A program made the position numbers and the translations under genes. The notes under the pieces were generated by a model. That model did not search any database and had not been told where the DNA came from. It worked only from the letters and a program-made list of their open reading frames with translations. Shown here piece after piece: positions 49,115 through 58,762 of a stretch of DNA of 64,000 nucleotides. The first letter of the stretch is position 1; every line of letters starts with the position of its first letter. Source of the DNA: Solibacillus sp. FSL R7-0668 (GTDB taxonomy: Bacteria > Bacillota > Bacilli > Bacillales_A > Planococcaceae); contig NZ_JBBOUU010000001.1 of the NCBI RefSeq assembly GCF_038006205.1, forward strand, positions 2,668,001 to 2,732,000. Direction: 5' to 3'.

Positions 49115-49624
49115 TTATATGGATGCTTTAATAGAACTTGAAGTTTTATTAATGATGGATTTTTCATAAGCATTTTGCGTTTCGCGGCATAAAATTATAT
49201 TTGGAATTTGCTTTGTTTCGGTTGTGATGAAAATTTTTCTGTAGCGCGTTTTCAACGTTGATATTTGCTCTATCTCTGATGATGAAATGATAAATTGGTT
49301 GGTCATTATATCAAATGGTGTGGTTTGAACCAGTTGATCGGCAACAAACGTATGGACAACTAGCTTCGGAATGCCCCATATCATCTCGAGCTTATTTGTA
49401 ATTAAGCCGTCACGCTGATTCAATAATTTGTTGAAGCTATCTAAATTAGGCAATGTATAAATAATTTGCTGAAATGGTAACTCAGTTAACGATGTCGATA
49501 AAATCAATTTAAAAAATCTCATATTATTAGAGCTTACATTGCTAGAATCTTCTTCATTTAGCGACTCATACGTAAAAGGAACTTCGAAAACTTTACCACA
49601 ATCTGCTTTAAATAAAATATTCAT
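49115..49624 (-). CDS. Protein of unknown function (169 aa)
   Basis: Real by its ribosome site (AGGTG 6 bases before ATG 49624; the frame's first codon is a GTG inside that site) and the terminator after its stop. A soluble mixed alpha/beta chain starting MNILFKADCGKVFEVPFTY, no membrane helix or known motif; one Cys near residue 9 and one near the C-terminus. No operon partner. I do not recognise the family. Confidence 0.75.
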   Translation of the reverse strand: MNILFKADCGKVFEVPFTYESLNEEDSSNVSSNNMRFFKLILSTSLTELPFQQIIYTLPNLDSFNKLLNQRDGLITNKLEMIWGIPKLVVHTFVADQLVQTTPFDIMTNQFIISSSEIEQISTLKTRYRKIFITTETKQIPNIILCRETQNAYEKSIINKTSSSIKASI

Positions 49625-49825
49625 TCGAAACACCTACTATTTCAAATTTTTCCGCTATTTTTGCTGCTACTATTAAAGATATACGACAGCAATATTTTTC
49701 CATAGCGTCAAAAGTATTATACCATAAGTAGTTCAAAACTCATCATTTTTAATAATTCAGTCATTACTTTTGATTCAACGATAATATTCTATAAATAAAA
49801 TACTATTAAATAGAAGGTGATTTGT

Positions 49826-49879
49826 ATGAAAATGCTGTATCGATATAGGATTTTGTATAGGATTAGACATGCTTGTTAA
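49826..49879 (+). CDS. Possible 17-residue leader-like peptide
   Basis: GAAGGTGATTTGT directly before ATG, then MKMLYRYRILYRIRHAC and TAA. It is strongly basic with five arginines, and no gene follows on the plus strand. The ribosome site is good, but such short frames arise by chance. Confidence 0.25.
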   Translation: MKMLYRYRILYRIRHAC

Positions 49880-49913
49880 TTATTCACACTACCTACTAAA
49901 ATTATATTGAAAT

Positions 49914-51323
49914 CTATAAATCCTGTTTTTCTTTGTATAAATTATAGATGGCTCCAAACATTCTTTCTGGATCACCAAAGAAAAAGCGTTCATACAACGT
50001 TTGACGAGTACCAAACGGACTCATTGTCAAATCCCAGGCCATGCGAAATAGCTTCACGCGTTCTTCACCTAAATGAGATTTTGATTGGAGAAAATGATTC
50101 AAATCACTGTTTAGCTCTGTTTGAAAGGTTTTTTCTGTCGGTATATTCACTAAACCACTTGCCCCTAAAAGTTGAATGATCTCGACCATGCGTGGATACA
50201 TTTTCGGATAAATCAAAATGGCCACCTCTAAAGGCTCACGTTGCGGGCATATATAGCCAAATTTGTGCATCTGTGCGTTTTGCTCAGATTTTAATAACAG
50301 GGCATCCAATGTTTCCTGAAGTACAAGCATTTCCACTATTTTTTGTTGCACATGAGCATGTTCTTCGATTTGAATTGAATCAACAATGGCGCAGGCAAGC
50401 GTGATCAAAAATTCGGTTTTCTTTACTTGCCTTGATACAACTTGATGGAGTGACAGAGGACGAAATAATGAATTTTGGGCAAATGTATTCGCTACATGCA
50501 CATTATTTGCATAAAAAACGCGCTCCCACGGAACAAATACATGGTCAAATATGACGAGGGCATCGATTTCATCAAACTTTGAGCTAAGTGGATAATTAAA
50601 TTCACTTTCTCCAAGTGCAAAGGATTCACGGCATACAAACTTTAAGCCTTTCGTATTACTCGGAATCGCAAAAGCAAATGCCCGATTGCCGTCTCCGTCA
50701 TTACTGCCAGACATGACAAAAATCTCATCCGTCATACCGCCCTGCGTTGCGAGTAATTTTGCACCATCGACGATAATTCCATCATCGTTTTGTTCAATAA
50801 TGGTTGCTGCAATTGGTTTTTCATCAAACTCGATATAAAATTTCGAACGATTCACTTGTGGGTCAATAAATGTATGCGTGATCGATAAATCATGCTCACG
50901 TGCATATTCATAATACGCCTGTAAATGGGCAGGATAGCAATTCTCTTTTCCTTGCAAATAATCTGTGGAGCAAGCGAGTGCGGTAATGACTGTATTCATA
51001 TAATCCGGGCTACGTCCCATTAAACCATGATGATAGGAAGCATAGTGCTGAACCATTTTCCGACGCTTAACTAAGTCCTCCTTCGTTTTCGGTTGGAGAA
51101 ATGACAGCCCTACTAAATTACTCGTAGTCGGTGATGAATAGGTCAATTCCTGTTGTAGGCTTTCATCATGCTGCATGGAATAAAGCTCAGCCTGACTTTT
51201 CATAATGCCTTTTAATGCATGATGCTCCGAAAGCTTGCCCTGTATCTGCTCCCCATCAACCCAAACCTCAATCCCTAATTGATCAATACGTGATAGATAT
51301 TGCTCTCCTGTAATGCTAGGCAT
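49914..51323 (-). CDS. HpaB-family 4-hydroxyphenylacetate 3-monooxygenase, oxygenase component
   Basis: FADH2-dependent aromatic hydroxylase family (HpaB/PvcC/4-hydroxybutyryl-CoA dehydratase fold). Conserved parts include GRSPDYMN, the THTFIDPQVNRSK flavin region, DGAKLLATQGGMTDE and VPWERVFYANN. Length 469 aa. No partner flavin reductase (HpaC) lies nearby. AGAAGGAG site before the ATG. Substrate is not settled: phenolic degradation or a 4-hydroxyphenylacetate-like route. Confidence 0.88.
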   Translation of the reverse strand: MPSITGEQYLSRIDQLGIEVWVDGEQIQGKLSEHHALKGIMKSQAELYSMQHDESLQQELTYSSPTTSNLVGLSFLQPKTKEDLVKRRKMVQHYASYHHGLMGRSPDYMNTVITALACSTDYLQGKENCYPAHLQAYYEYAREHDLSITHTFIDPQVNRSKFYIEFDEKPIAATIIEQNDDGIIVDGAKLLATQGGMTDEIFVMSGSNDGDGNRAFAFAIPSNTKGLKFVCRESFALGESEFNYPLSSKFDEIDALVIFDHVFVPWERVFYANNVHVANTFAQNSLFRPLSLHQVVSRQVKKTEFLITLACAIVDSIQIEEHAHVQQKIVEMLVLQETLDALLLKSEQNAQMHKFGYICPQREPLEVAILIYPKMYPRMVEIIQLLGASGLVNIPTEKTFQTELNSDLNHFLQSKSHLGEERVKLFRMAWDLTMSPFGTRQTLYERFFFGDPERMFGAIYNLYKEKQDL

Positions 51324-51443
51324 GAACTCGCTCCTTCTTTCACAATCATTCGATATATCATATTAAGCGATCTAATCATTTGACCATTTATTCCTTACTT
51401 AACGGCAGTAAAACATTCCAGCGCAGGATTTAGATGTGTTACC

Positions 51444-52445
51444 TTACCTTTTTCCCAGTAAATTTTTGTAATGTTGCGCCGTTCGGATTTCGATGGTTAA
51501 AATATCTGCACGGTAAAAACTTCTGATTAATAATGGCACGCCACTCGTGTTTTGAAATTTAAAATCTAATGTGCCATAGGATACGGTTGCATCTCTGCCT
51601 GCAACTACATAGCCTACACTTAATGAATGATGATGTCGCTCCGTTATCCTTAATGCAAGCTGATCGATGGCATTAAATAATGTGGAAGATGTTTGACAGA
51701 TCCCTCCACCAATGCCCATTACCATCTTTTTATTGACAATTTCATATGCGGGTTGATAGCCTCTTGCTTCAGACCTTTCGCCAACCATTGTATTGAAAGA
51801 AAAATAATCTCCATCACCAACAATGATGTTATTAAGCGCCAATGCCGATAACTCGATGTTTTTACTTCTTCCTTCCTCCGACGACTGAAAATAGGTTGTA
51901 AATGATGCAATGACCGTCTCGTTCAAGGAGCTGACTGCCTCGATTGGATAATTACTTGTCATTTCGTATAATGGTAAATACACATTGCCACCATTTTTGG
52001 AAGCACGAATAATTTCCTCTACTAATACACTTTCTTTTAATACGGTTCCTGCATTCCCTTTCACAATCTGTCCATTCTCGTTTAACCGATCCAGCTCCAT
52101 TGTTTGATCGTATCCGATAAAGTGTTCCGTTCCTCTTGCTAATGTTTTCGCTAGTTGTTTTAACTGACTTTCATACGATGCAAAATCCGATTCAAAACCT
52201 AATTCTTTCGGATGAATCGTTTGAACAATTTCCAATGTTCGGGGGTCAATTAATGTCACAACAGCCGATTTTAACAGTGGTTGTGTCGCAGCATTTTCCT
52301 CTGTTGCATTGGTGGTATCTTGTGTAGGCTGACTACTAAAGGTTGGTTCCATATTTACCTGTTCGCTCTTTTGCGACGTCTCCTGACATCCTGCTAACAG
52401 CCAGATTGCACAAAATATCCAGATCATGTACCCAATTTTTTTCAC
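51444..52445 (-). CDS. VanW-family lipoprotein
   Basis: Lipobox LLAGC (cysteine about residue 19) marks a membrane-anchored lipoprotein. After a low-complexity N/Q/T linker comes a peptidoglycan-binding-like region and the VanW domain with YFSFNTMVGERSEARGY and GGGICQTSSTLFNA. VanW domains occur in glycopeptide-resistance clusters and widely in spore formers; function unknown. GTG start behind GGGG. No van genes are here, so resistance should not be inferred. Confidence 0.88.
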   Translation of the reverse strand: MKKIGYMIWIFCAIWLLAGCQETSQKSEQVNMEPTFSSQPTQDTTNATEENAATQPLLKSAVVTLIDPRTLEIVQTIHPKELGFESDFASYESQLKQLAKTLARGTEHFIGYDQTMELDRLNENGQIVKGNAGTVLKESVLVEEIIRASKNGGNVYLPLYEMTSNYPIEAVSSLNETVIASFTTYFQSSEEGRSKNIELSALALNNIIVGDGDYFSFNTMVGERSEARGYQPAYEIVNKKMVMGIGGGICQTSSTLFNAIDQLALRITERHHHSLSVGYVVAGRDATVSYGTLDFKFQNTSGVPLLIRSFYRADILTIEIRTAQHYKNLLGKR

Positions 52446-52539
52446 CTGATGTCCCCTATCCTAAAATCAAGTTACTTCTAGTATATTCAACACCATTATA
52501 TTTCGTGTTTTGTCAGAAAAACTTCTATTTTGCTAACTA

Positions 52540-52584
52540 AAAAAAGCATCTCCTCCCTTGAATTGACGAAGGGAGGAAATGCTT
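52540..52584 (-). terminator. Terminator after the nucleotidase/remnant unit
   Basis: AGCATCTCCTCCCTT pairs with AAGGGAGGAaATGCT over a 9-base loop; seven T follow on the minus strand. Confidence 0.9.
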
Positions 52585-52601
52585 CATTTATTTAATGCTT
52601 A

Positions 52602-52842
52602 CTATGATTTACTGTAATCATCGTTGTACCATCTGTTTTTATCAAATGCAAAGGAACCCTTTTGATTTAGCATAATTGCTTGTGGTTCTTGGGCCACGTC
52701 ATTTTCTGTAATGACATAGGTTGCTTTTAATTTATCATTTAAATCATAGTTTAAGCCATAACGAGCAAGTTCCTCATTATACTCAATATATTTGTCGTTC
52801 TTTTGCCATAAACAATCATAGTTTTCCAGTGGTCTTGCATTT
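52602..52842 (-). pseudogene. Orphan coding remnant after the cyclic-nucleotidase gene
   Basis: A minus-strand frame of about 80 codons (ARPLENYDCLWQKNDKYIEY ... RWYNDDYSKS, then TAG) has protein-like composition but no start codon or ribosome site, and lies in a different frame from the upstream gene, whose stop is 5 bases away. It looks like the C-terminal end of a lost or truncated gene. Family not recognised. Confidence 0.5.
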
Positions 52843-52846
52843 TTTC

Positions 52847-55210
52847 TTATTGATTTGATTTTAATGAATATTTGCCAAAGCCGCTTGTGCCATCACCTAA
52901 ATATTTAATATTCGAGTCTTTTTCTAAAACATCCACTGCTTTTTTCGAAGATTCAAATACAACTTCAACTGAAGCTGGAATAGATGTGAATTTCCAGTTG
53001 CCATCAGCTGACGGATCGATTGTTTTTTCAGCTAAAATATAATCAATAATTACTTGACGGTTTTCATCTGTATAATTTTCAATAGCTGTTGCATTACGCA
53101 CGCCTGGTAAAGTGCCACTTGCACGGTAATTGTTAGTCGCTACAACAAATTCTTGCTTTAAATCAATTGGCTTACCATTATATTGTAAGTTTACAATACG
53201 TGAAGCTTCTTCGTTTACAACATTACCTGATGTGTCATACTTCGCTGGTTGTGTTACATCAATTTCATACGTAACACCATCAATTACATCATAATTGTAT
53301 GAACGGAAATCGGTGTTAATTAATTGCTGCTCGCCTGCTTTGTTGACATCAATTTGATGGAATTGACCTGCCGACATTTCTAACCATTCTTTTACATCTG
53401 CACCTGTAAGTTTTAGCATTGCTACTGTATTATCGTATAAATACAAGTCTGCTACGTTTTTAATTGCTAACTCACCTTTTGGAATATATGTGTAATAATC
53501 TGGATCACTACGAGTTCCTGCTTTAAACGGTGCACCTGCAGATAATACTGGTAAGTTTTCGTATTGTGTCCCTTTGATTTTACCCTTTACATAGTCCATT
53601 TGCGCATTTGTTACAATTTGAATCGATGGGTCATCTTGTACTTGTGAGAAGTAGCTATGAATTGTTGCTTCTGTTGTTCCAACTGCTTGACGTACATAGT
53701 CAATTGTTCCATCATGTGCTTCTTTTACACTATCTACAACAGCTTTGTTTACATCTGAGTTCTCTTTTTCAATTTCACGAACCTCACCTGTACCTGCTGT
53801 TACGTCCCATGAATCTCCTTTTTTCTCTAGCTGTAAATCAATTACACCTAAATGGCTACCAAATTTACCTGGCATAACTACTGGTACATCATTCATTGTG
53901 CCTTTTTCTAGTTCTACATTCGTTAAAGACGCATCGACTTTACCTGGGAATACGTCATGAGCATGCCCTGTAACAATCGCATCAACATCTGGAATTGTTG
54001 AAAGTAGGTACGTAACATTTTCCTCACCAACTTCATGCTTAGCATCACCAATTCCTGAATGTGATAATACAACAATGACATCTGCGCCAGCTTTTTTCAT
54101 TTGTGGTACTACCGTTTTTACTGCCTCAACCGAATCATCAACTGTCACTTTTCCTTCAAGTACAGTTTTATCCCATTTTAAAATTTGTGGTGGTACAATA
54201 CCTGTCACACCCACTTTAATTGTTGTTGGCTGACCATTTGAGTCCACCATTTCCTTCTCGATAATGGCATATGACTCGTACATCAATTCTTTCGTAGTGG
54301 CATTACGCACATTGGCATTTAAATATGGGAAAGCCGCATCGTCTGTTACTTCATCTAAATAGCTTAAGCCATAGTTAAACTCATGGTTACCATATGTAGC
54401 AGCATCATAATCTAATGCAGTCATTGCCGCTACCGAAGGATGAATGTCGCCATCTTTTAATTTTTGAACGGATTGCACATACGAACCAAGTGGTGTTCCC
54501 TGAATCACATCCCCATTATCGAATAATAGCGTATTTGGATTTTCTTCACGCGCTTCATCAATTAGTAAGGCTGTTTTGGCAAGACCTAAGTTATTTGCCT
54601 CTACATCTTTATAATAATCGTAATTCACAATATTTGTATGAATATCAGATGTTCCTAAAATACGTAATGCTACAGTCGTATTTGCCTCTACTGGACTATA
54701 TTCTTCTAAAAAGCGTTTTAAAATATTTTGCACTTGTACTTTAGTCACAAAATTATTTGGACGAATCGTGCCGTCCTCATAGCCATTAAGCAAGCCAAGA
54801 CCGATTGCTTTTGCTACTTCTTCTCGACTGCCCTCTGCGATTTTGTTACCATCTTTATATTGATCTACTAAGCTAGCAGGATATGTTTCATTACTTTCAA
54901 TCCCGCGCGCAGCAATAATAAAGGCATGTGAACGTGTTATTTTTTCATCAGGGGCAAATTGTGTTGCCGTTTTCCCTTTGATTAATTTTAATTCAACTGC
55001 CTTCTCAATATACGGCTTTAATGAATCTGGTACATCTTGAAACTTCACCGTTTCTCCACTACCAAGTGGCACGTCCAGCGCATCGATCATAGCCTTCACA
55101 AATTCACCGCGCGTGATATCCTCGTTCGCTGATGCGGCTACTAATTCTGTTGCAACGCCACCTGCTAAAAGGGATAGCGTCAATGCTGAAGCCGATAATT
55201 TTTTCCACAT
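52847..55210 (-). CDS. SLH-anchored 2',3'-cyclic-nucleotide phosphodiesterase/5'-nucleotidase (UshA family)
   Basis: Signal peptide about 1-28; SLH repeats about 30-180 (KFQDVPDSLKPYIEKAVELK, TRSHAFIIAARG); metallophosphoesterase domain about 188-440 with DIHTN, DNGDVIQG, YGNHEFNYG, LSHSG and TGHAHDVF; then a 5'-nucleotidase C domain to about 700, with ATNNYRASG. Acts outside the cell to salvage phosphate and nucleosides. AGGAGG site before the ATG. The C-terminus has no sortase signal; wall attachment is by SLH. Confidence 0.92.
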   Translation of the reverse strand: MWKKLSASALTLSLLAGGVATELVAASANEDITRGEFVKAMIDALDVPLGSGETVKFQDVPDSLKPYIEKAVELKLIKGKTATQFAPDEKITRSHAFIIAARGIESNETYPASLVDQYKDGNKIAEGSREEVAKAIGLGLLNGYEDGTIRPNNFVTKVQVQNILKRFLEEYSPVEANTTVALRILGTSDIHTNIVNYDYYKDVEANNLGLAKTALLIDEAREENPNTLLFDNGDVIQGTPLGSYVQSVQKLKDGDIHPSVAAMTALDYDAATYGNHEFNYGLSYLDEVTDDAAFPYLNANVRNATTKELMYESYAIIEKEMVDSNGQPTTIKVGVTGIVPPQILKWDKTVLEGKVTVDDSVEAVKTVVPQMKKAGADVIVVLSHSGIGDAKHEVGEENVTYLLSTIPDVDAIVTGHAHDVFPGKVDASLTNVELEKGTMNDVPVVMPGKFGSHLGVIDLQLEKKGDSWDVTAGTGEVREIEKENSDVNKAVVDSVKEAHDGTIDYVRQAVGTTEATIHSYFSQVQDDPSIQIVTNAQMDYVKGKIKGTQYENLPVLSAGAPFKAGTRSDPDYYTYIPKGELAIKNVADLYLYDNTVAMLKLTGADVKEWLEMSAGQFHQIDVNKAGEQQLINTDFRSYNYDVIDGVTYEIDVTQPAKYDTSGNVVNEEASRIVNLQYNGKPIDLKQEFVVATNNYRASGTLPGVRNATAIENYTDENRQVIIDYILAEKTIDPSADGNWKFTSIPASVEVVFESSKKAVDVLEKDSNIKYLGDGTSGFGKYSLKSNQ

Positions 55211-55394
55211 AAATAAATTCCTCCTACATATATAAGTATATCAATACATTAACATTGCATTAATTTAAAACACATTATATCAAGAGTCTTTCTATCTAAA
55301 AATATCCCAAAATTAGGTATTCCATTGCACGAAAAAACTCCTTATAATTAGGTTTGGTAGTTCTGTCCAAATCCCAATTTAAAGGAGCTTACCC

Positions 55395-56645
55395 ATGGAC
55401 AAGGATACCACAAAATCCACATTAAATGAATTGTTAAAAGTACTCGATGAGAAAACATTTTTAAAAGTTGTGAACGTTTCAAATCTCGACTCTTACATTA
55501 AAAAGTTGACAGCTTATAAGTTTCTTCAGCTGTTCATCATTGCGCAATTGAATGAAAAAAGTTCGCTTAAAAAATTAGCGAAACAGCTGAAAGATACCGA
55601 AGAACTTCATACATTTATTCAAATGGATGCCATTAGTTCGTCGCAGCTTTCGCGTAAACAATCCTGCCTCACCCCTAGAATATTCGAAAAAGTCTTTCGC
55701 CATCTCGCCGTTTCCATTCAGGTGAAAATGAAAGGAAACTCACCGTTTCTTCGTGATATTGGGAAATTACTTGTCATCGATTCTTCTACGATGTCGATGA
55801 GTCTAAGCCAATATCCTTGGGCAACGTTTCGAAAAACAAAGGCAGGCGTTCGTCTACATTTGCGCGTGGTTGTCACAAAAGATGTGACACTTCCTGATCA
55901 AGCGGTCATTTTACCAGCGAAACACGCAGATCGCACGCAAATGAACAAGTTAATTGATGTCGATTCCGATGCGATTCATCTGTTTGACCGAGGCTATACG
56001 GACTATCGACAATACGATAAACTCTGCGATCGAGGAATTCGTTTTATCACACGACTGAAGAAAAATGCAAAAATCGAAGTGTTGAATGAACAAGTCCCAG
56101 ACGTTGAAAATAACATCTTTTCTGATCAAGAAGTCTTTCTAGGTGATGAGCAGAACCGAACGAAAATGCAGAATACACTACGTTTAATTCGAACGAAGGA
56201 CAGTGAAGGGAATGAAATTATCATTCTTACAAGTTGTTTCGATTTATCGGCGAAAGAAATTGGTGACCTCTATCGCTATCGTTGGAAAATCGAAACGTTT
56301 TTTAAATGGATGAAACAACATCTAAGAATCAAAAGCTTCTACGGAAAAAGTCAAAACGCTGTGTATACACAAATTTGGATCGCCTTAATTACGTATTGCT
56401 TACAGGTATTATTAAAACTGAAATTGAACCATAATGGACCTCTTTTAGACTTAAAAGAAACGCTCCAAAATCTACTCTTTAAGCCATTTGAAGTATTTAT
56501 AAAAGCGCTATTTAGGGCGCCAACCAGAAAATCAAAAGGACGGAAAAAGTACGATTGGAACAGAGAATTTCAGCACATCGTCAGACAGTTCCACGAAAGA
56601 GAGGTGGAACATCTGGACGAATTAACGTATGATCCAATTTTCTAA
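55395..56645 (+). mobile_element. IS4-family insertion sequence transposase
   Basis: 416-residue DDE transposase with catalytic D in VIDSST, D in HLFDRGYTDYRQYD, and the IS4 Y-2-R-3-E-6-K signature YRWKIETFFKWMKQ. An AAAGGAGC site precedes ATG 55395; a TATAAT-like element lies at 55343-55348. The gene appears intact. I could not define the terminal inverted repeats; the element probably spans about 55.3 to 56.8 kb. It lies between the nucleotidase and rnj genes and is orientated opposite to both. Confidence 0.9.
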
Positions 56646-56885
56646 GCTGTATCGGATGTAAATAATTTACAATTTGTGGATAAGAGCTACCGCTTATGCG
56701 CATGTTGACTTTTTTTAAAATCTAGGAAGAACAATTGTTCAGAAAATTCTGGAATTAATATTAAATAGGTATTTTATCTCTTTTGACAAACGTTAAAAAT
56801 TTTTATGCAACGTTAATGATATCAATATAACAATAAAACAAATTAATGGAAATGCTTACTTATTTTATCCATAAATTTTTAGTCA
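56646..56885. other. Right flank of the insertion sequence and rnj spacer
   Basis: AT-rich noncoding DNA. Contains a perfect palindrome GAACAATTGTTC (56729-56740) and the probable right end of the IS, with no coding frame that I support. Confidence 0.5.
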
Positions 56886-56932
56886 ATAAAAAAACTAGTG
56901 TGTAATTTCTATATACTTACGCACCAGTTTTA
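56886..56932 (-). terminator. Terminator after the RNase J gene
   Basis: AAACTaGTGtGTAA / TTACgCACcAGTTT hairpin with seven T on the minus strand. Confidence 0.82.
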
Positions 56933-56976
56933 ATCATAATTATGTTAACTCCGTCTTTTCACTATTGAAATAAAAA

Positions 56977-58641
56977 TTATATTTCAATAACAATCGGTAA
57001 AATCATTGGGCTCTTTTTCGTTAATGTATAAATGTATTGATCGACTACCTTCTTAATTGCCTTTTTCATAGCAAATGGATTGGCTTCATTAAATTTCAAG
57101 ACAGCCGTTTTCGCAAGCTCATTTATATCATTAATTAACTGCTCGGCATCTCTCGCATAAACAAAGCCTCGTGAAAGGGTGTCTGGGTCTCGAATGATAG
57201 AACCATCCATTTTACTAATCGTGACGACAATAACAAGCATGCCATCTTCAGATAAACGTTTGCGATCACGTAAGACGATATCTCCTACTTCACCAGCGCC
57301 AATCCCATCCACATAAGTATCCCCAGCAGCAACAGCCCTTGTTTGCCGCGCCACTTGACCAAAAATATCGACAACATCCCCATTTTTTAAAATAAAGGTA
57401 TGGCCTTGTTCCACGCCCACTGCCTCAGCGAGTAAGCGATGAAGATGGAGCATGCGATACTCTCCGTGAACGGGAATGAAATATTTCGGCTTCATAAGTG
57501 TCAGCATTAACTTCAAATCGCCTTGATAGCCATGCCCTGAAACATGTAAACCGGTGATGCTGGAATTTCCATAGACAACATTTGCACCTAGTTGAAATAA
57601 ATTATCGACGATTTTCGAGACATCTTTTTCATTCCCGGGAATCGGTGACGCTGCAAAAATAACGGTGTCCCCCTGTATTACTTTTATAGCTCGATTACTG
57701 CCTGTAGATAGACGGGATAGCGCTGCTAAAGGCTCCCCCTGACTTCCTGTACAAACAATGACGACGCGTTCTGGTGGTAAATCACTTAAATCCTCAATCT
57801 CTATTAACATCCAGCTTGGTATTTTTAAATAGCCTAACTTTATAGCAACCGATGTAACACTTTTCATACTGCGCCCAAGAAATAAGAGCTTGCGATTTGT
57901 TAGACGAGCGGCCTCAATAATTTGCTGGATGCGATTTACATTCGAAGCAAACGTAGAAATAAAAATCTTTCCTGTCGCCTGCAAAAATTGTTGCGATAAT
58001 TGATTGGCCACTAATTTTTCAGACGGTGTATGACCAGGCCGTTCTGCATTCGTACTTTCTGAAATCAATGCTAATACACCGTCTTGGCCAATCGCTGCCA
58101 TTTTATGAATATCCGAGGATTGGTCATTCACAGGGGTTAAATCAAATTTAAAATCCCCCGTATGCACCACTTTACCCTCAGGTGTGTGGAACACGAGCCC
58201 TAAACAGTCCGGAATACTATGGCTCGTTTTGAAAAAAGTAACGGCCATTTTATCAAATTCCAACCGGGCGTCTGCTGTAACTTCGGTTAATTGAGCCTCA
58301 CGTAACAGCTTGTGTTCTTTTAATTTTAATTCAATCAAACCCAATGTAAATCGCGATGCAAAAATAGGGATATTATATTTCTTCAATAAATAGGGAATCC
58401 CACCAATATGGTCTTCATGCCCATGTGTCACGATACAAGCTTTAATTTTACCACGATTTTCTTCAATATACGTAAATTCAGGAATGATCGCATCAATCCC
58501 TAACAAACTTTTATCTGCAAATTTCACCCCGCAATCAACGAGAATAATTTCATCTACATATTGAATTACATACATATTTTTTCCGATTTCATTAATGCCC
58601 CCTAAGGCAAAAATGGAAAGTGTCGATTGTGCACTTGTCAA
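56977..58641 (-). CDS. Ribonuclease J (metallo-beta-lactamase RNase)
   Basis: 5'-3' exo- and endoribonuclease of mRNA turnover. Zinc site THGHEDHIGG (J1-like; J2 proteins usually have A for the second H), HTGDFKFD, beta-CASP motifs CTGSQGEPLAALSR, SPIPGN and SGHGYQGD, and the C-terminal domain ending MILPIVIEI. Length 554 aa. TTG start behind GGGAGGG. rnjA of B. subtilis is next to rpoY; no rpoY is here, so this may be a second copy of the family. I cannot say which is the essential one. Confidence 0.93.
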   Translation of the reverse strand: MTSAQSTLSIFALGGINEIGKNMYVIQYVDEIILVDCGVKFADKSLLGIDAIIPEFTYIEENRGKIKACIVTHGHEDHIGGIPYLLKKYNIPIFASRFTLGLIELKLKEHKLLREAQLTEVTADARLEFDKMAVTFFKTSHSIPDCLGLVFHTPEGKVVHTGDFKFDLTPVNDQSSDIHKMAAIGQDGVLALISESTNAERPGHTPSEKLVANQLSQQFLQATGKIFISTFASNVNRIQQIIEAARLTNRKLLFLGRSMKSVTSVAIKLGYLKIPSWMLIEIEDLSDLPPERVVIVCTGSQGEPLAALSRLSTGSNRAIKVIQGDTVIFAASPIPGNEKDVSKIVDNLFQLGANVVYGNSSITGLHVSGHGYQGDLKLMLTLMKPKYFIPVHGEYRMLHLHRLLAEAVGVEQGHTFILKNGDVVDIFGQVARQTRAVAAGDTYVDGIGAGEVGDIVLRDRKRLSEDGMLVIVVTISKMDGSIIRDPDTLSRGFVYARDAEQLINDINELAKTAVLKFNEANPFAMKKAIKKVVDQYIYTLTKKSPMILPIVIEI

Positions 58642-58762
58642 ACAATTCCCTCCCGATGAAAAGTTGGTCTAACCACTTCAATTGCTTTCTAGTATTGCTT
58701 ATAAAAGTAGGTTATATACCGGAAAAATTCATCAGGAAACAACCTTATTAAATGCATTTAAT

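Noticed and set aside
51444-52445. VanW protein as evidence of glycopeptide resistance
   Set aside because: VanW domains are widespread in spore formers and no vanA/B, vanH, vanX or VanRS genes are present.
55314-56773. TAGGTATT on both sides of the IS as a target duplication
   Set aside because: An 8-base match in AT-rich DNA is likely by chance here and the adjacent ends do not form inverted repeats, so I did not set IS borders from it.
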